DNA from: an uncultured bacterium
GTDB taxonomy: Bacteria > Armatimonadota > Zipacnadia > Zipacnadales > Zipacnadaceae
Direction of reading: 5' to 3'
NCBI GenBank assembly: GCA_937928475.1
Contig: CALFVE010000246.1
Location: forward strand, 1 to 18,559
DNA: 18,559 nt
Under the pieces are notes generated by a model that was given only the letters and a program-made list of their open reading frames with translations, was not told where the DNA came from and searched no databases. Position numbers and translations under genes: made by a program. This document shows positions 7,116 to 14,930 of this stretch, in pieces. Positions within the stretch are counted from its first letter, which is position 1. Each line of letters opens with the position of its first letter.

Positions 7116-7185
7116 CAGGCAGCGACGTGCTCCTAACCGGCGGGGCCGATCCCCCGGCATCTGGGCCAGTGCGGCGAGAGCACGG

Positions 7186-8349
7186 ATGACAACGCATACC
7201 GTCTTCACCCCTCGCCAGAGAATGCTCGCGGCCTACGAGGGCCGCTTCTCCGACTGTGTGCCGGTGGCCCCGGAGTTTTGGTGCTATCTCCCCGCCCGCC
7301 TGCTCGGCATCTCCATGATTGAACTCCAGCGCGACCTTCCCCACTGGCAGGCGCTGCAGGCCACCTTCCGGCACTACGGCTGCGAGGGCTGGGGTCTGGT
7401 CGGCCCCACCACGCACCCCGACTGGGGGCCCCGGGCCAAGAGCACCACCCGCTGGCTCAGCGCAGAGCGTCTGGAGGTCACCTACACCCTCACCCAAGGC
7501 GGGCGCACTCTGACTTCGCGAACTCTCATGGACGTGCGCGAGCCGGCCTGGCCGCTGGAGCGCTATATCAAGGACCTCGACACCGACTGGCCGATTTATG
7601 CAGAGGCCACGCTTCCTCCGGTCGAGGCCCTCGACTGGAGGCCCGTTCAACGTGCCCTCGAAGCGGTGGGCGAAGACTTCCTCCTCGAGGTCGCTATCGG
7701 TCCCACTTTCGTAGACTACGCGGGCAATGAGCGGGAGGGCGACTTGGCGCAGGTGGTGGTGGACTTGATGCGGCGCGAGGCCTTTTTCAGGGATCTCCAG
7801 GAGCGATATATCGCTCACCTGGTGGAAAAGACGCACGCGGCCTTCGCACACACCACCTGCCGTGTGGTTTATGTGAGCGGTTCCTGGTCGAATCTGTCCC
7901 TGCTCAGTCCGACCCTGTGGCGCCGGTGGGACCAACCAGTGCTGGCAGCGGTGGCGCAGGCGGCGCACAACTGCAGCGGCCTGCTGCACAGCCACGTGCA
8001 CGGCAAGTGCCGGGCGCTGCTCCCGGAACTGGTGGAGATTGGGGTGGACTGCCTCTGTCCCTTCGAGCGTCCGCCGGGCGGGGACATCACCGACCTCCGC
8101 GAGGTGCGGGCGACGCTGGCTGAGCGCACCACTTTCAACGGCAATGTGCACACGGTGGAGACGCTCATTCGGGGCACGCCCGCCGAGGTGCAGCGCGAGG
8201 TGGAGGAGATTCTGGAGGCCTTCGCCGGCTCCCCGCGCGTCATCGTGGGCACCGGCGATCAGGTCGGCGCGGAAACGCCCGACGAGAACCTCTGGGCGAT
8301 GATCGAGACCGCGCGCCGGTTGGGGAGAAGGAGCGGCACAACGACCTGA
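7186..8349 (+). CDS. uroporphyrinogen decarboxylase (URO-D)/MtaA-like family protein
   Basis: A 387-residue protein of the URO-D superfamily TIM barrel. Recognisable parts are the N-terminal RQRMLAAYEGRFSDCVPV, the central VYVSGSWSN, HSHVHGKC at about two thirds, LVEIGVDCLCPFERPPGG, and the C-terminal RVIVGTGDQVGAETPDENL. Many relatives are methyltransferases moving methyl groups between substrates, corrinoid proteins and thiols, using a Zn site of the form HxC...C. HVHGKC...CLC could serve that role, but the pattern is not canonical. A true heme-pathway HemE is less likely, since its N-terminal substrate-binding signature is missing and no heme genes are nearby. There is no corrinoid-protein gene in the window. 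The ATG is preceded only by a weak GAGAG. It follows the receiver gene by 70 bp on the same strand and might be co-transcribed. Confidence 0.82.
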   Translation: MTTHTVFTPRQRMLAAYEGRFSDCVPVAPEFWCYLPARLLGISMIELQRDLPHWQALQATFRHYGCEGWGLVGPTTHPDWGPRAKSTTRWLSAERLEVTYTLTQGGRTLTSRTLMDVREPAWPLERYIKDLDTDWPIYAEATLPPVEALDWRPVQRALEAVGEDFLLEVAIGPTFVDYAGNEREGDLAQVVVDLMRREAFFRDLQERYIAHLVEKTHAAFAHTTCRVVYVSGSWSNLSLLSPTLWRRWDQPVLAAVAQAAHNCSGLLHSHVHGKCRALLPELVEIGVDCLCPFERPPGGDITDLREVRATLAERTTFNGNVHTVETLIRGTPAEVQREVEEILEAFAGSPRVIVGTGDQVGAETPDENLWAMIETARRLGRRSGTTT

Positions 8350-8417
8350 ATCGGCCCTCCGCGTTTGCGGCGAGGGGAATACCCACCCGGCGTCGCTCGC
8401 TGGCGCTCGCGCCGCGG

Positions 8418-8440
8418 GCCTCCCCTCAGGAGAGGGAGGC
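8418..8440. other. GC-rich hairpin after URO-D gene
   Basis: GCCTCCC (8418-8424) and GGGAGGC (8434-8440) form a 7-bp stem with a 9-nt loop, in the 206-bp gap between two convergent genes. It could help end transcription from either side but lacks a T-run. No gene is supported in 8350-8555. Confidence 0.3.
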
Positions 8441-8555
8441 AAGCAGAAATGGCTCGGAGGTCGGCCCCAACCGCGCCCATTCCGGCTGGACTTAGGCGGG
8501 AATCCCCAGGCTGCCGCGAGGGGACGACCGCTGGCGCCGGCCCGGCGTCGCCTGG

Positions 8556-10496
8556 TCAGTCAGCGGAGACGTCCTCCGGGCGGCGAGGGAATTCGTAGGT
8601 CGCTGCCACTGTCTTTCTGTCCGCGTCGAGCAGGCCGATACGTATAGCCCGATCATCCTCCTCCAGGACCGGTCGCCCACCGCTGGTCAGGGGGAACAGA
8701 ACGACCGTGGTGACAAGCGTGCCCTCCTCCGTCTTGACAGGCTCGGGAGCGGGACGGTCCCAGGGGTAGGCGAAGCCCCCTTCTCCGAAGAGCGTCTCCA
8801 TCTCCTGGTCGGAGGGCACTCGGCCCGGCACCTGCTCGCCATGACTGCCCAGCAGGCAGAGCCGCCGGGCGCCCGCCGCCGGGGTGGAGGCCAACAGCGA
8901 CGCCTCCACTACCTCATGGCGGTTCCAGAGCCGGCGGGCCGCCTCGCGGGCCTCCTCCTCGGTTATGTCCTTCAGAACGTATTCCCCCACTAAGCGGCAA
9001 AGGCGCAAACGACGCGGCGCGTCTAGTACCTCCTGCCTCGAGAAGAATTCCAGCCACTGTCTCCGTTCGGGCGTCAGTGCCTCCCACCCGGCCTGCGCCA
9101 GGCGTGACTCGCGCAGGGGCAGCACCCACTCAAAGCGCAGTTCCGGCCCCTCGGCTGCCGACACGATGAGAGTGAGGCGGCGGGCCTCCGGGTCAAGCAG
9201 GCGCCGGCCCTGTTCATCAGCAGGTGGAAAGGCGAAATCATCACCCGCCACCGTCGCCACGACAGGGACGTCTTTCACTGATACTCCCAGGTCGTTGGCG
9301 AGCACCGCTCGCGGCTCGAAAGCGGGCGTCTCCGCCCCGAGAGAGTAGAAATCAAAGGCCAACCACCGTGATCTGGCCTCGGCGCAGCCCATGCGGTCAG
9401 GGTACTCACCCCACGAGGGGAGCGCGCGCTTCTCATAATCGCTCAGGACACGCAGCTGCACCTCGCCGAAGTTAGCATAGACGCGGTAGATCCTGTCCCC
9501 CTCACGCGCCCAGCGACCCAGGCTGAGGCAGGCCCCGGTGGCGGCCGCCGGGGCGCCGGCGCCGACAATTGCCTCCGCCTGTTGCTCGAGGGCTTCCGGG
9601 TCCTCGGCGGGGCCGCGCATCTGCAAGGCGAGGGCCAAGATAATCGGGAACGGCACCACGAAGTAGGGACGTTGCGCAGCACGGCGCAGTAGTTCCAGCG
9701 CTGAGTCTGCTTTCCCCTGGCGGAGTTCTTCCCCGGCCCGGATGCACAGGGCTTCAGCGAATCGGCCTCGGTGCTGGGGCGTAGCAATCTGGTCGTCCTC
9801 CTTCTCCGCCTCCTCATATTTCTCCTGACCGACCAGCGCCTTCACCAGGGACCCGCGGAGCCAGTCGCGGTCCCAGTCTTCCAGTTCCCCGGTGGCTAAT
9901 CCTGCCCGGCAGAGCCTCTCACATTCGGCGTGACGGCCGAGCCTGTTCAGCACGCCGGCGAGGTTGCCTCGGGCTGCGACATGCCCGGGGTTCACCGCGA
10001 GCGCTTGCTGGTAATAGCGAACGGCCGCCTCCTGGTCATCCCGGTCGAACTGCCGCAAGACTCCCAGGGACACGAGCGGTTGGGGATCTGCGGGCGCCAG
10101 CCGGTGAGCCTCCAGCAGCAATCGCTCCGCGTCGTCGAGCCGGTCCTGGTTCCGGCGATCATCTGCCTCCTCTTGCAGCAGCGAGACCAAGGTATCGCGG
10201 TCCCACTCATCCGTGGACCCCAGTTCCAGGGCCTTGCGCAGCGCCTGGATGGCCTCTATGCGACGCGCTAGGTTCCGATAGACCTCGCCCAAAAAGGCCC
10301 AGACTTCCGCGTTGTTGGGCTGCAGGTCGCGGGCCTTGAGCATGGTCTCCAGGGCGTCGGTGTACTTTTCAGCATCGCGTTGATCGATGTAGCGGAGAAT
10401 CAGAATCTGTACCCGCTCCTGCACCGTCTGCGCCCCCAGCGGACGGAGCAGCACGCCCGCCAAGAGCACGCACAAGACGACTCGCGCGGTCTTCAT
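8556..10496 (-). CDS. secreted tetratricopeptide-repeat (TPR) protein
   Basis: A 646-residue protein with an N-terminal signal peptide (MKTARVVLCVLLAGVLLRPLGAQ, basic then hydrophobic, ending in AQ). Residues about 30-300 contain several TPR units, for example DALETMLKARDLQPNNAEVWAFLGEVYRNL, DDAERLLLEAHRLAPADPQPLVSLG and EAAVRYYQQALAVNPGHVAARGNLAGVL. These are protein-interaction scaffolds. The C-terminal half (about 330-646) is mixed, rich in Arg and Glu, and I recognise no domain in it. The ATG at 10496 is preferred over the upstream GTG at 10505 because GAGGTG lies six bases before it. It is expected to act outside the cytoplasmic membrane. It is transcribed convergently with the URO-D gene and lies downstream of the DUF4838 gene on the same strand, separated by 235 bp holding the repeat element. 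The specific role is unknown. Confidence 0.85.
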   Translation of the reverse strand: MKTARVVLCVLLAGVLLRPLGAQTVQERVQILILRYIDQRDAEKYTDALETMLKARDLQPNNAEVWAFLGEVYRNLARRIEAIQALRKALELGSTDEWDRDTLVSLLQEEADDRRNQDRLDDAERLLLEAHRLAPADPQPLVSLGVLRQFDRDDQEAAVRYYQQALAVNPGHVAARGNLAGVLNRLGRHAECERLCRAGLATGELEDWDRDWLRGSLVKALVGQEKYEEAEKEDDQIATPQHRGRFAEALCIRAGEELRQGKADSALELLRRAAQRPYFVVPFPIILALALQMRGPAEDPEALEQQAEAIVGAGAPAAATGACLSLGRWAREGDRIYRVYANFGEVQLRVLSDYEKRALPSWGEYPDRMGCAEARSRWLAFDFYSLGAETPAFEPRAVLANDLGVSVKDVPVVATVAGDDFAFPPADEQGRRLLDPEARRLTLIVSAAEGPELRFEWVLPLRESRLAQAGWEALTPERRQWLEFFSRQEVLDAPRRLRLCRLVGEYVLKDITEEEAREAARRLWNRHEVVEASLLASTPAAGARRLCLLGSHGEQVPGRVPSDQEMETLFGEGGFAYPWDRPAPEPVKTEEGTLVTTVVLFPLTSGGRPVLEEDDRAIRIGLLDADRKTVAATYEFPRRPEDVSAD

Positions 10497-10553
10497 ATGC
10501 CTCACCTCGCGGATGCGGTTATTTTCTACACCCTCGCGGGTGCAGATTGCGAG

Positions 10554-10685
10554 TCAGAAGCCGCAGGTGTCTGGCGCCTCTTCGCGGAGGGGCCGGCTGA
10601 AGGCCGGGCGCAGCCTGGCCTGAAAGCGGCCCGCACCGACTCGGCCGGTCCTTGCCGGGGCGCTAAACACGTATCAGAAGCCGCA
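10554..10685. mobile_element. MITE-like element with flanking direct repeats (copy 3 of palindromic repeat)
   Basis: A 12-bp direct repeat, TCAGAAGCCGCA, occurs at 10554-10565 and again at 10674-10685, exactly 120 bp apart. Just inside are imperfect terminal inverted repeats: GTGTCTGGCGCC (10567-10578), and GTGTTTAGCGCC read on the opposite strand from 10659-10670 (10 of 12 match). Between them is the palindromic core (10584-10633) shared with 1078-1127 and 6318-6367. There is no coding capacity. This layout resembles a small non-autonomous transposable element with a target duplication, but a 12-bp duplication is long, so a REP-type repeat next to a chance or local duplication is the alternative. 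Confidence 0.5.
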
Positions 10686-10731
10686 ATCTTCGCCCCGAGT
10701 CTAGTCCGAGTTCAGCCGAATAGAGACACTC

Positions 10732-12633
10732 TTACTGACCCCCAGCCTCCAGATAGGCTCTGAACATCGCCGGAGAGCAGTGCCGCTCCGCGTACTCTTT
10801 CGGGACAATGCGATAGCCGAGGTCTTCTATCCCCGCCACCTCCAGCGTCTTGAAGAACCGCTCGATGACCCGGTCGCGCACCGGATCCCCCGGCTTCAGC
10901 GTGCGAATCTGGACGTAATCCGGCCCCAGGCGCACGACTCGGACCCGCCGCAGCACCCGCTCGTCGTTCTGTACCAACTGCTCGGCTTCATCAAACAGCG
11001 CCTGGTATTCCTCCACGTATTCCGGCTTGAGCCACCAGCGGGTCGGGGAGCAGTGTGTCCAACTGGCAGAGAAGGGCGGGTCCCAGGGCGGCTTTTCGGT
11101 GTCATGCACGGGGGCGCGCTCATGGATGAGATTGATGTACCGGCGGATATGCCCAGCGGCGGCGCCGTACATTGCCTCCAGGTATTCCGTTAGCCCCTTC
11201 TCGACATCCCAGTCGGAGTTCCAAGCCAGTTTCGCCAGCAGATACCCCCGCAGGCCGTTGAGTTCCGCCGGGGGGCCCGGGTAACCCGGCTGCGCGAAGT
11301 AGCCGATCATGTGGTTGTTGACCAGGAAGCGGAGGTTCTCTTGGTACTTCAAGAGGCTGGGATGCGGCATGAGGCCGTGGTTGAGCGAACCCGGATAGTC
11401 CCAGACGAAAAGGTTGTCGGTCAGGGCCGCCCAACGCTGCATGTTTTTGGCGAAGGACTGCTGCTCATAGGGCTGGTCGTTGCGCCAGGCCAGATAATCG
11501 GCGTAGCAGAATCCCTCTTTCTCGTAACTGAAGATCGAACAGCAAGCGAAGGTGCATAACTCGATGATCACGTTAGGACGGGGCTTGAGGTCTTTCGGCG
11601 CCTTCTCGCTGTAAGCGTAAGCGAAAGTCATGATATAGCGGTCTGGGAACTCCTCTTTGACCTCGTCCGCCACCCGATTGATGAAGGTGAGCAGCGAGCC
11701 CTGCGGGCTGCCCTGCTGGTCGTCGAGGGCCTGGCAATGGGGGCAGCGGCAATAGCCGTCGTTGTCGTTCTGGGAGACGTGGAACACGCGCGCGTCCGGC
11801 TCCGCCCGCATCCACTGCTTCACGTTCTCAATCATAATCGCTTGGATTTTGGGGTTGGTGAGGCACGGCTGAGTCGCCTGGCGCTTGCCGTCCACCAGCG
11901 CGTAGTATTCGGGGTGGTCCTTGAAATACTTGTTGGGATCCAGCAGGTAGTTGAAGGTATGGCAGCGGCGCGAGGCCAGGATGAACTTGCCCCCGTGAGT
12001 CTCCGAAAGTGGGCAGTCGGGTCCGTTCACCTTGTTGCGCGCCGCCAGGTTGGCGTCATACCGGTAGTTCCCCCAGTCAATCTGCCGCAGCCGCAGCGCC
12101 GGGACCTGAGTGTCGTTGATCTCGCCCAGGATGATGGTGGGCCGCTTGGGGATCACGCTCACCGTCGAGTCATACCACCGGCAGCCTAGGTAGTCCTCCA
12201 GGAAGGTGTAGACGCCGTAGAGCGTCCCCCGGGGACGTCCCCCCGCGATGATGAGGTGCGGACCGAGCGTGCGGATGATGAAGCCTTCTTCCCCCAGTTT
12301 GCCGAAGTCCACGCTGAGGTTGTACTCCTCACACAGTTTGCGCACCCGGTCATTGATCCCTAGGATGATTTCGTGGCTGTGCACAGGTCGAATGGCGCCC
12401 GGCTCCTCGTATTGCAGGATGGGCAACTCCGCCCCCGAGATCTGCTGGAGAAAACTCTGTAGTTCCGAGGCAGCATGTTTCTCGGAGAGTATGGAGTACT
12501 TGGACGTCACGATGTACCAGTCACTCACCCCGTCCTTGACCAGCGTGGTTTCAGCCTCGGCCGCGTGGATCAGTAGGACCGACGCCAGACACACCACCAT
12601 AACGATCGCCAATCGCGTCAAAAATTCCATCAT
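10732..12633 (-). CDS. secreted DUF4838 glycosidase-like protein
   Basis: A 633-residue protein with a signal peptide (MMEFLTRLAIVMVVCLASVLLIHAAEAE). Residues about 35-165 look like the alpha/beta domain preceding the catalytic barrel in GH20 and GH67 enzymes, including HEIILGIN and RGTLYGVYTFLEDYLGCRWY. The following barrel carries the DUF4838 signature HVSQNDNDGYCRCPHCQ (Cys 295, 297, 300), then LTFINRVADEVKEEFPD and FVWDYPGSLNHG. DUF4838 proteins are presumed carbohydrate-active enzymes, so a role in exported polysaccharide degradation is an inference and the substrate is unknown. The ATG at 12633 is chosen over GTG 12651 because AAGGGGGAG lies just upstream. It is the first of two secreted-protein genes on this strand. 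No good promoter is visible upstream. Confidence 0.87.
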   Translation of the reverse strand: MMEFLTRLAIVMVVCLASVLLIHAAEAETTLVKDGVSDWYIVTSKYSILSEKHAASELQSFLQQISGAELPILQYEEPGAIRPVHSHEIILGINDRVRKLCEEYNLSVDFGKLGEEGFIIRTLGPHLIIAGGRPRGTLYGVYTFLEDYLGCRWYDSTVSVIPKRPTIILGEINDTQVPALRLRQIDWGNYRYDANLAARNKVNGPDCPLSETHGGKFILASRRCHTFNYLLDPNKYFKDHPEYYALVDGKRQATQPCLTNPKIQAIMIENVKQWMRAEPDARVFHVSQNDNDGYCRCPHCQALDDQQGSPQGSLLTFINRVADEVKEEFPDRYIMTFAYAYSEKAPKDLKPRPNVIIELCTFACCSIFSYEKEGFCYADYLAWRNDQPYEQQSFAKNMQRWAALTDNLFVWDYPGSLNHGLMPHPSLLKYQENLRFLVNNHMIGYFAQPGYPGPPAELNGLRGYLLAKLAWNSDWDVEKGLTEYLEAMYGAAAGHIRRYINLIHERAPVHDTEKPPWDPPFSASWTHCSPTRWWLKPEYVEEYQALFDEAEQLVQNDERVLRRVRVVRLGPDYVQIRTLKPGDPVRDRVIERFFKTLEVAGIEDLGYRIVPKEYAERHCSPAMFRAYLEAGGQ

Positions 12634-12879
12634 GCTCTCCCCCTTATGCACTCATGTTCCCGGCCTGCGTCGAGCGGCGCGGTGAACACTCTGTTGCCAC
12701 CACCGGCTGGCAGTGGCGGCGCCTCCCGATTGGCCGCGCACCCTTAACCGACCGGAGTCGGGAGCGAAGTTTGGACCTCGCTCCGGGAGTTATTCGGTGG
12801 CGGCAGCAAACCGTCCTGCCGAGGGGAGCGGCAGCGGCAGACTTGTCCGAACCGCGCTCCGACCGGCAGGCCCTCTCGA

Positions 12880-12917
12880 GAAAGCAAAAGGCCCTCCTGC
12901 CCAAAGGCAGAAGGGCC
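12880..12917 (-). terminator. intrinsic terminator of tRNA-Asp
   Basis: On the minus strand, GGCCCTTCTGCC and GGCAGGAGGGCC pair over 12 bp (one T-G wobble) around a short loop, followed directly by TTTTGCTTT. It lies 14 bp beyond the encoded CCA of the tRNA, exactly where its transcript should end. This is the clearest intrinsic terminator in the window. Confidence 0.88.
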
Positions 12918-12930
12918 ACCTTGTCTGCTA

Positions 12931-13009
12931 TGGCGGGGCTGACGGGACTCGAACCCGCGACCTCCGGCTTGACAGGCCGGCACTCTGAAACCGACTGAGC
13001 TACAGCCCC
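12931..13009 (-). tRNA. tRNA-Asp (GTC anticodon)
   Basis: Read on the minus strand, the acceptor arms GGGGCTG and CAGCCCC pair over 7 bp, followed by G and an encoded CCA. The D-arm is GCTC/GAGT with an 11-nt loop containing GG. The anticodon stem CCGGC/GCCGG encloses CTGTCAA, giving anticodon GTC. The T-arm GCGGG-TTCGAGT-CCCGT is normal (with the usual G-T pair). Aspartate is therefore the predicted amino acid. The gene has a close promoter and terminator and appears to be a single-gene transcription unit. Confidence 0.97.
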
Positions 13010-13054
13010 GCAAGAGTAAAACACCCGCCCCCCCGGGGAGAGCGGTACACGGAG

Positions 13055-13083
13055 AATCTAACACAGCCGGCGGGGGTTGTCAA
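13055..13083 (-). promoter_or_regulatory. promoter of tRNA-Asp
   Basis: On the minus strand TTGACA (13083-13078) is followed after exactly 17 bp by TAGATT (13060-13055), preceded by TGT. This is a strong housekeeping-sigma promoter. Transcription would begin near 13048, giving a roughly 38-nt leader before the mature tRNA at 13009. Confidence 0.75.
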
Positions 13084-13119
13084 GCAGATGGGCGCGAGGG
13101 GCTGGCGTCCGGTCACCGG

Positions 13120-14256
13120 TCAGATGCGGCGAGGGCGCAATCTGGCCCGATGAATGAGGAAGGCGCTGAGCCGGTAGGCGATGAAGGCCAGGACGTACAG
13201 CCAGGTCAGCACGTAACCCCAGCGGACTCGGCGGGAGGTGACTGTGATGTCGTAGGCCTCGTGCACCGCGGTGAGCCGGAAGGTGGCGGTAGAGCCGGAG
13301 GTCTCCGCTTGCAGGCTGGGGCCGGCGGCCGGGGCCTCCGGGGCAGCCGACGGCGCTGCCGCCGGGCCGGGCGGGGTAGCCGCCGCCGGGGGAGTCGGGG
13401 CGGCGGCTGGCGGCGGCGCCGGGACGGGGGCAGGTGGTGAAACGGCAGCGGGTGGGGTCGAGGGCACAGCCGGGGCCTCCGCGGGGCCGGTCGGAACCGG
13501 AACAGAGGGAACCGCAGGCATCTCCGGCAGGGGCGCCGCCGGCCCCGGAGAGGGCGCGCTGGGAGCCGTCTCGACCGAAGGCGGAGCCGCCGGAACGGGC
13601 CCCGTCGGCGCCGCGGGTGCCCCGCTCGGGGTGGGAGCGGATTCCGAGGGCGGCGCCGGGAAGACCGGGGCCGGCGCAGGCGCGGCGGGAGCCGGCGCCG
13701 GAGGTGTCGCGGCAGGAGGTACAGTGGGCGGAGCCGGAGGCCCGGGGGCCTCTGTCTCACCGGTCGGCTTCGCCTTCGGCTCGGCCTTGCGGGGAAGGGC
13801 GCGGGCCTCTTGCACCCGGCCCGGCATGGTCACCTCATACTTGAAGACTGCCTTGCTGGGATCGGCCTTCTCCACCGCAGTCGCCGTCTCCCGGGGAATC
13901 TCGATGGTCTCCGTCCAGGTGTAGTAGGTAAACAGGCTCAGCGGGCGCGCAACGACGTCCTCATAGGTGAGTTTCGCGCCTTCCAACTGCTCGGCCGAGG
14001 CAACGATCACGCTACGCTGCCCACGCAGGCCCTCGGCGATGGGCGCTACGCGCTGGCGGTCGGCCTGGGGAAGCGCCAGACGTAAGTGCGGTAGGACATT
14101 CGACTGCCGCTCTTGCCAGAAGTCGGCGCTCACCTCCCGCTTGACCGAGCCGTCCAGATAGACGACCGTGCGCACCACGGTGGACTGGGACGACGAAAGC
14201 AGCAGAAAGGGAATCGCCGTGAACAGCACGAGTTTGGAGCGAGGAGGGGGACTCAC
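13120..14256 (-). CDS. membrane protein with Pro/Ala-rich central insert
   Basis: A 378-residue protein with an N-terminal hydrophobic signal or anchor (SKLVLFTAIPFLLLSSS, residues 7-23). A folded-looking region follows (about 25-153, including VVYLDGSVKREVSADFW and FKYEVTMPGRV), then a Pro/Ala-rich linker of roughly 160 residues (about 155-314). A short extracytoplasmic segment (TFRLTAVHEAYDITVTS) precedes a C-terminal transmembrane helix (about 347-368) and a basic tail HRARLRPRR. The parts before and after the linker weakly recall secreted LppM/DUF3153-type beta domains that end in a membrane helix, which would make the linker an insert in a loop. That is inference. The start is GTG with a distant GAGGGAG. 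It lies 68 bp downstream of the LapA-domain gene and is probably co-transcribed from the promoter at 14877-14906. Function unknown. Confidence 0.75.
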   Translation of the reverse strand: MSPPPRSKLVLFTAIPFLLLSSSQSTVVRTVVYLDGSVKREVSADFWQERQSNVLPHLRLALPQADRQRVAPIAEGLRGQRSVIVASAEQLEGAKLTYEDVVARPLSLFTYYTWTETIEIPRETATAVEKADPSKAVFKYEVTMPGRVQEARALPRKAEPKAKPTGETEAPGPPAPPTVPPAATPPAPAPAAPAPAPVFPAPPSESAPTPSGAPAAPTGPVPAAPPSVETAPSAPSPGPAAPLPEMPAVPSVPVPTGPAEAPAVPSTPPAAVSPPAPVPAPPPAAAPTPPAAATPPGPAAAPSAAPEAPAAGPSLQAETSGSTATFRLTAVHEAYDITVTSRRVRWGYVLTWLYVLAFIAYRLSAFLIHRARLRPRRI

Positions 14257-14324
14257 AGGTTGGTTGCTCCCTCGGCAGCGGATCTCGCGGAGCCGCTTTT
14301 CTCAGGCAGAGCGGAGGTGGTCGC

Positions 14325-14825
14325 TTAGGCCGCCTCCGACTCGCCGCCTTCCGGCGAGGCTTCTTCCTGCGCCGCGCGGCGCGCCGCCCGTGCCGCCGCG
14401 TACAGCTGCCACCAGCGCAGGAGGAGCGCGCCCAGTAACAGATTAAACAGGAAGAGCACCGTCTTGGGGGCTTCCCCGTTCCAGACGAGCAGGCGGACCC
14501 GGCAGGGCGGCCAGTTCTCCAGCAGGAACCACAGAATGATGACAATCAGCAGCAGGTAGAGGAAGGTGCGCAGATTCCACTGCGGAAGCCGCAGGCGCGC
14601 GAAGGGCGCGACCACCCTGTCGCCCAGTCGGTGCCACCGGCTGGGTTTGCGGGCGGTCATGGCTCGCACCGGCGCTTCCGCCTCGGCCGCCGGAGGCCGC
14701 GCCTCGGCACCTGGTGCCCCCGCGGCGGGAGGCGGGGCCGCCGGCGGCGCCTCCGGCGCCACTGCTTCCTCCTCTTCCCCGGCCGCTAGGGCTTCCACAT
14801 CAATGTCGAAATCGTCAGAGGGCAT
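14325..14825 (-). CDS. LapA-domain (DUF1049-like) membrane protein
   Basis: A 166-residue protein. Residues 1-55 are acidic and then Ala/Pro-rich (FDIDVEALAAGEEEEAV..., then PPAAPPPAAGAPGAE), probably disordered and cytoplasmic. After a basic patch come two hydrophobic helices, TFLYLLLIVIILWFLLENW and VLFLFNLLLGALLLRWW, separated by CRVRLLVWNGEAPKT. That pattern resembles the lipopolysaccharide-assembly-protein-A/DUF1049 fold: two membrane helices with a short beta-rich link containing an N-x-[x]-P-type turn. The tail is charged. The ATG at 14825 is chosen because GGGAGGA lies five bases upstream and a strong promoter precedes it. A longer reading frame upstream would run through that promoter. 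It is the first gene of a two-gene unit with the Pro/Ala-rich membrane protein. The precise role is unknown. Confidence 0.78.
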   Translation of the reverse strand: MPSDDFDIDVEALAAGEEEEAVAPEAPPAAPPPAAGAPGAEARPPAAEAEAPVRAMTARKPSRWHRLGDRVVAPFARLRLPQWNLRTFLYLLLIVIILWFLLENWPPCRVRLLVWNGEAPKTVLFLFNLLLGALLLRWWQLYAAARAARRAAQEEASPEGGESEAA

Positions 14826-14876
14826 GCCGTTCCTCCCGGGCACGTGCGGCTGGTGAAGCCGCGCTAGCGGCACGTG

Positions 14877-14906
14877 ATTATACGGGAGGCTATCGCAGCG
14901 CGTCAA
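14877..14906 (-). promoter_or_regulatory. promoter of the LapA-domain operon
   Basis: On the minus strand TTGACG (14906-14901) and a perfect TATAAT (14882-14877) are separated by 18 bp. The leader to the ATG at 14825 is about 45 nt. It is back to back with the rpsE promoter, only 24 bp between the two -35 boxes, so the two could share a regulatory protein or compete for polymerase. Confidence 0.78.
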
Positions 14907-14930
14907 GGACGCCGCCGCCCCCGCCGCCGG

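Noticed and set aside
8449..8598. 49-codon + strand gene after the URO-D gene
   Set aside because: The start context looks good, but the peptide is low-complexity, overlaps the convergent TPR gene and matches nothing I know.
12713..12988. Short + strand proteins across the tRNA region
   Set aside because: The DGTRTRDLRL-type ending is the well-known false translation of the complementary strand of a tRNA gene.
13271..13924. Gly/Ala-rich + strand frame of about 217 codons
   Set aside because: It is the antisense reading of the Pro/Ala-rich insert, and repetitive GC-rich codons keep the frame open.
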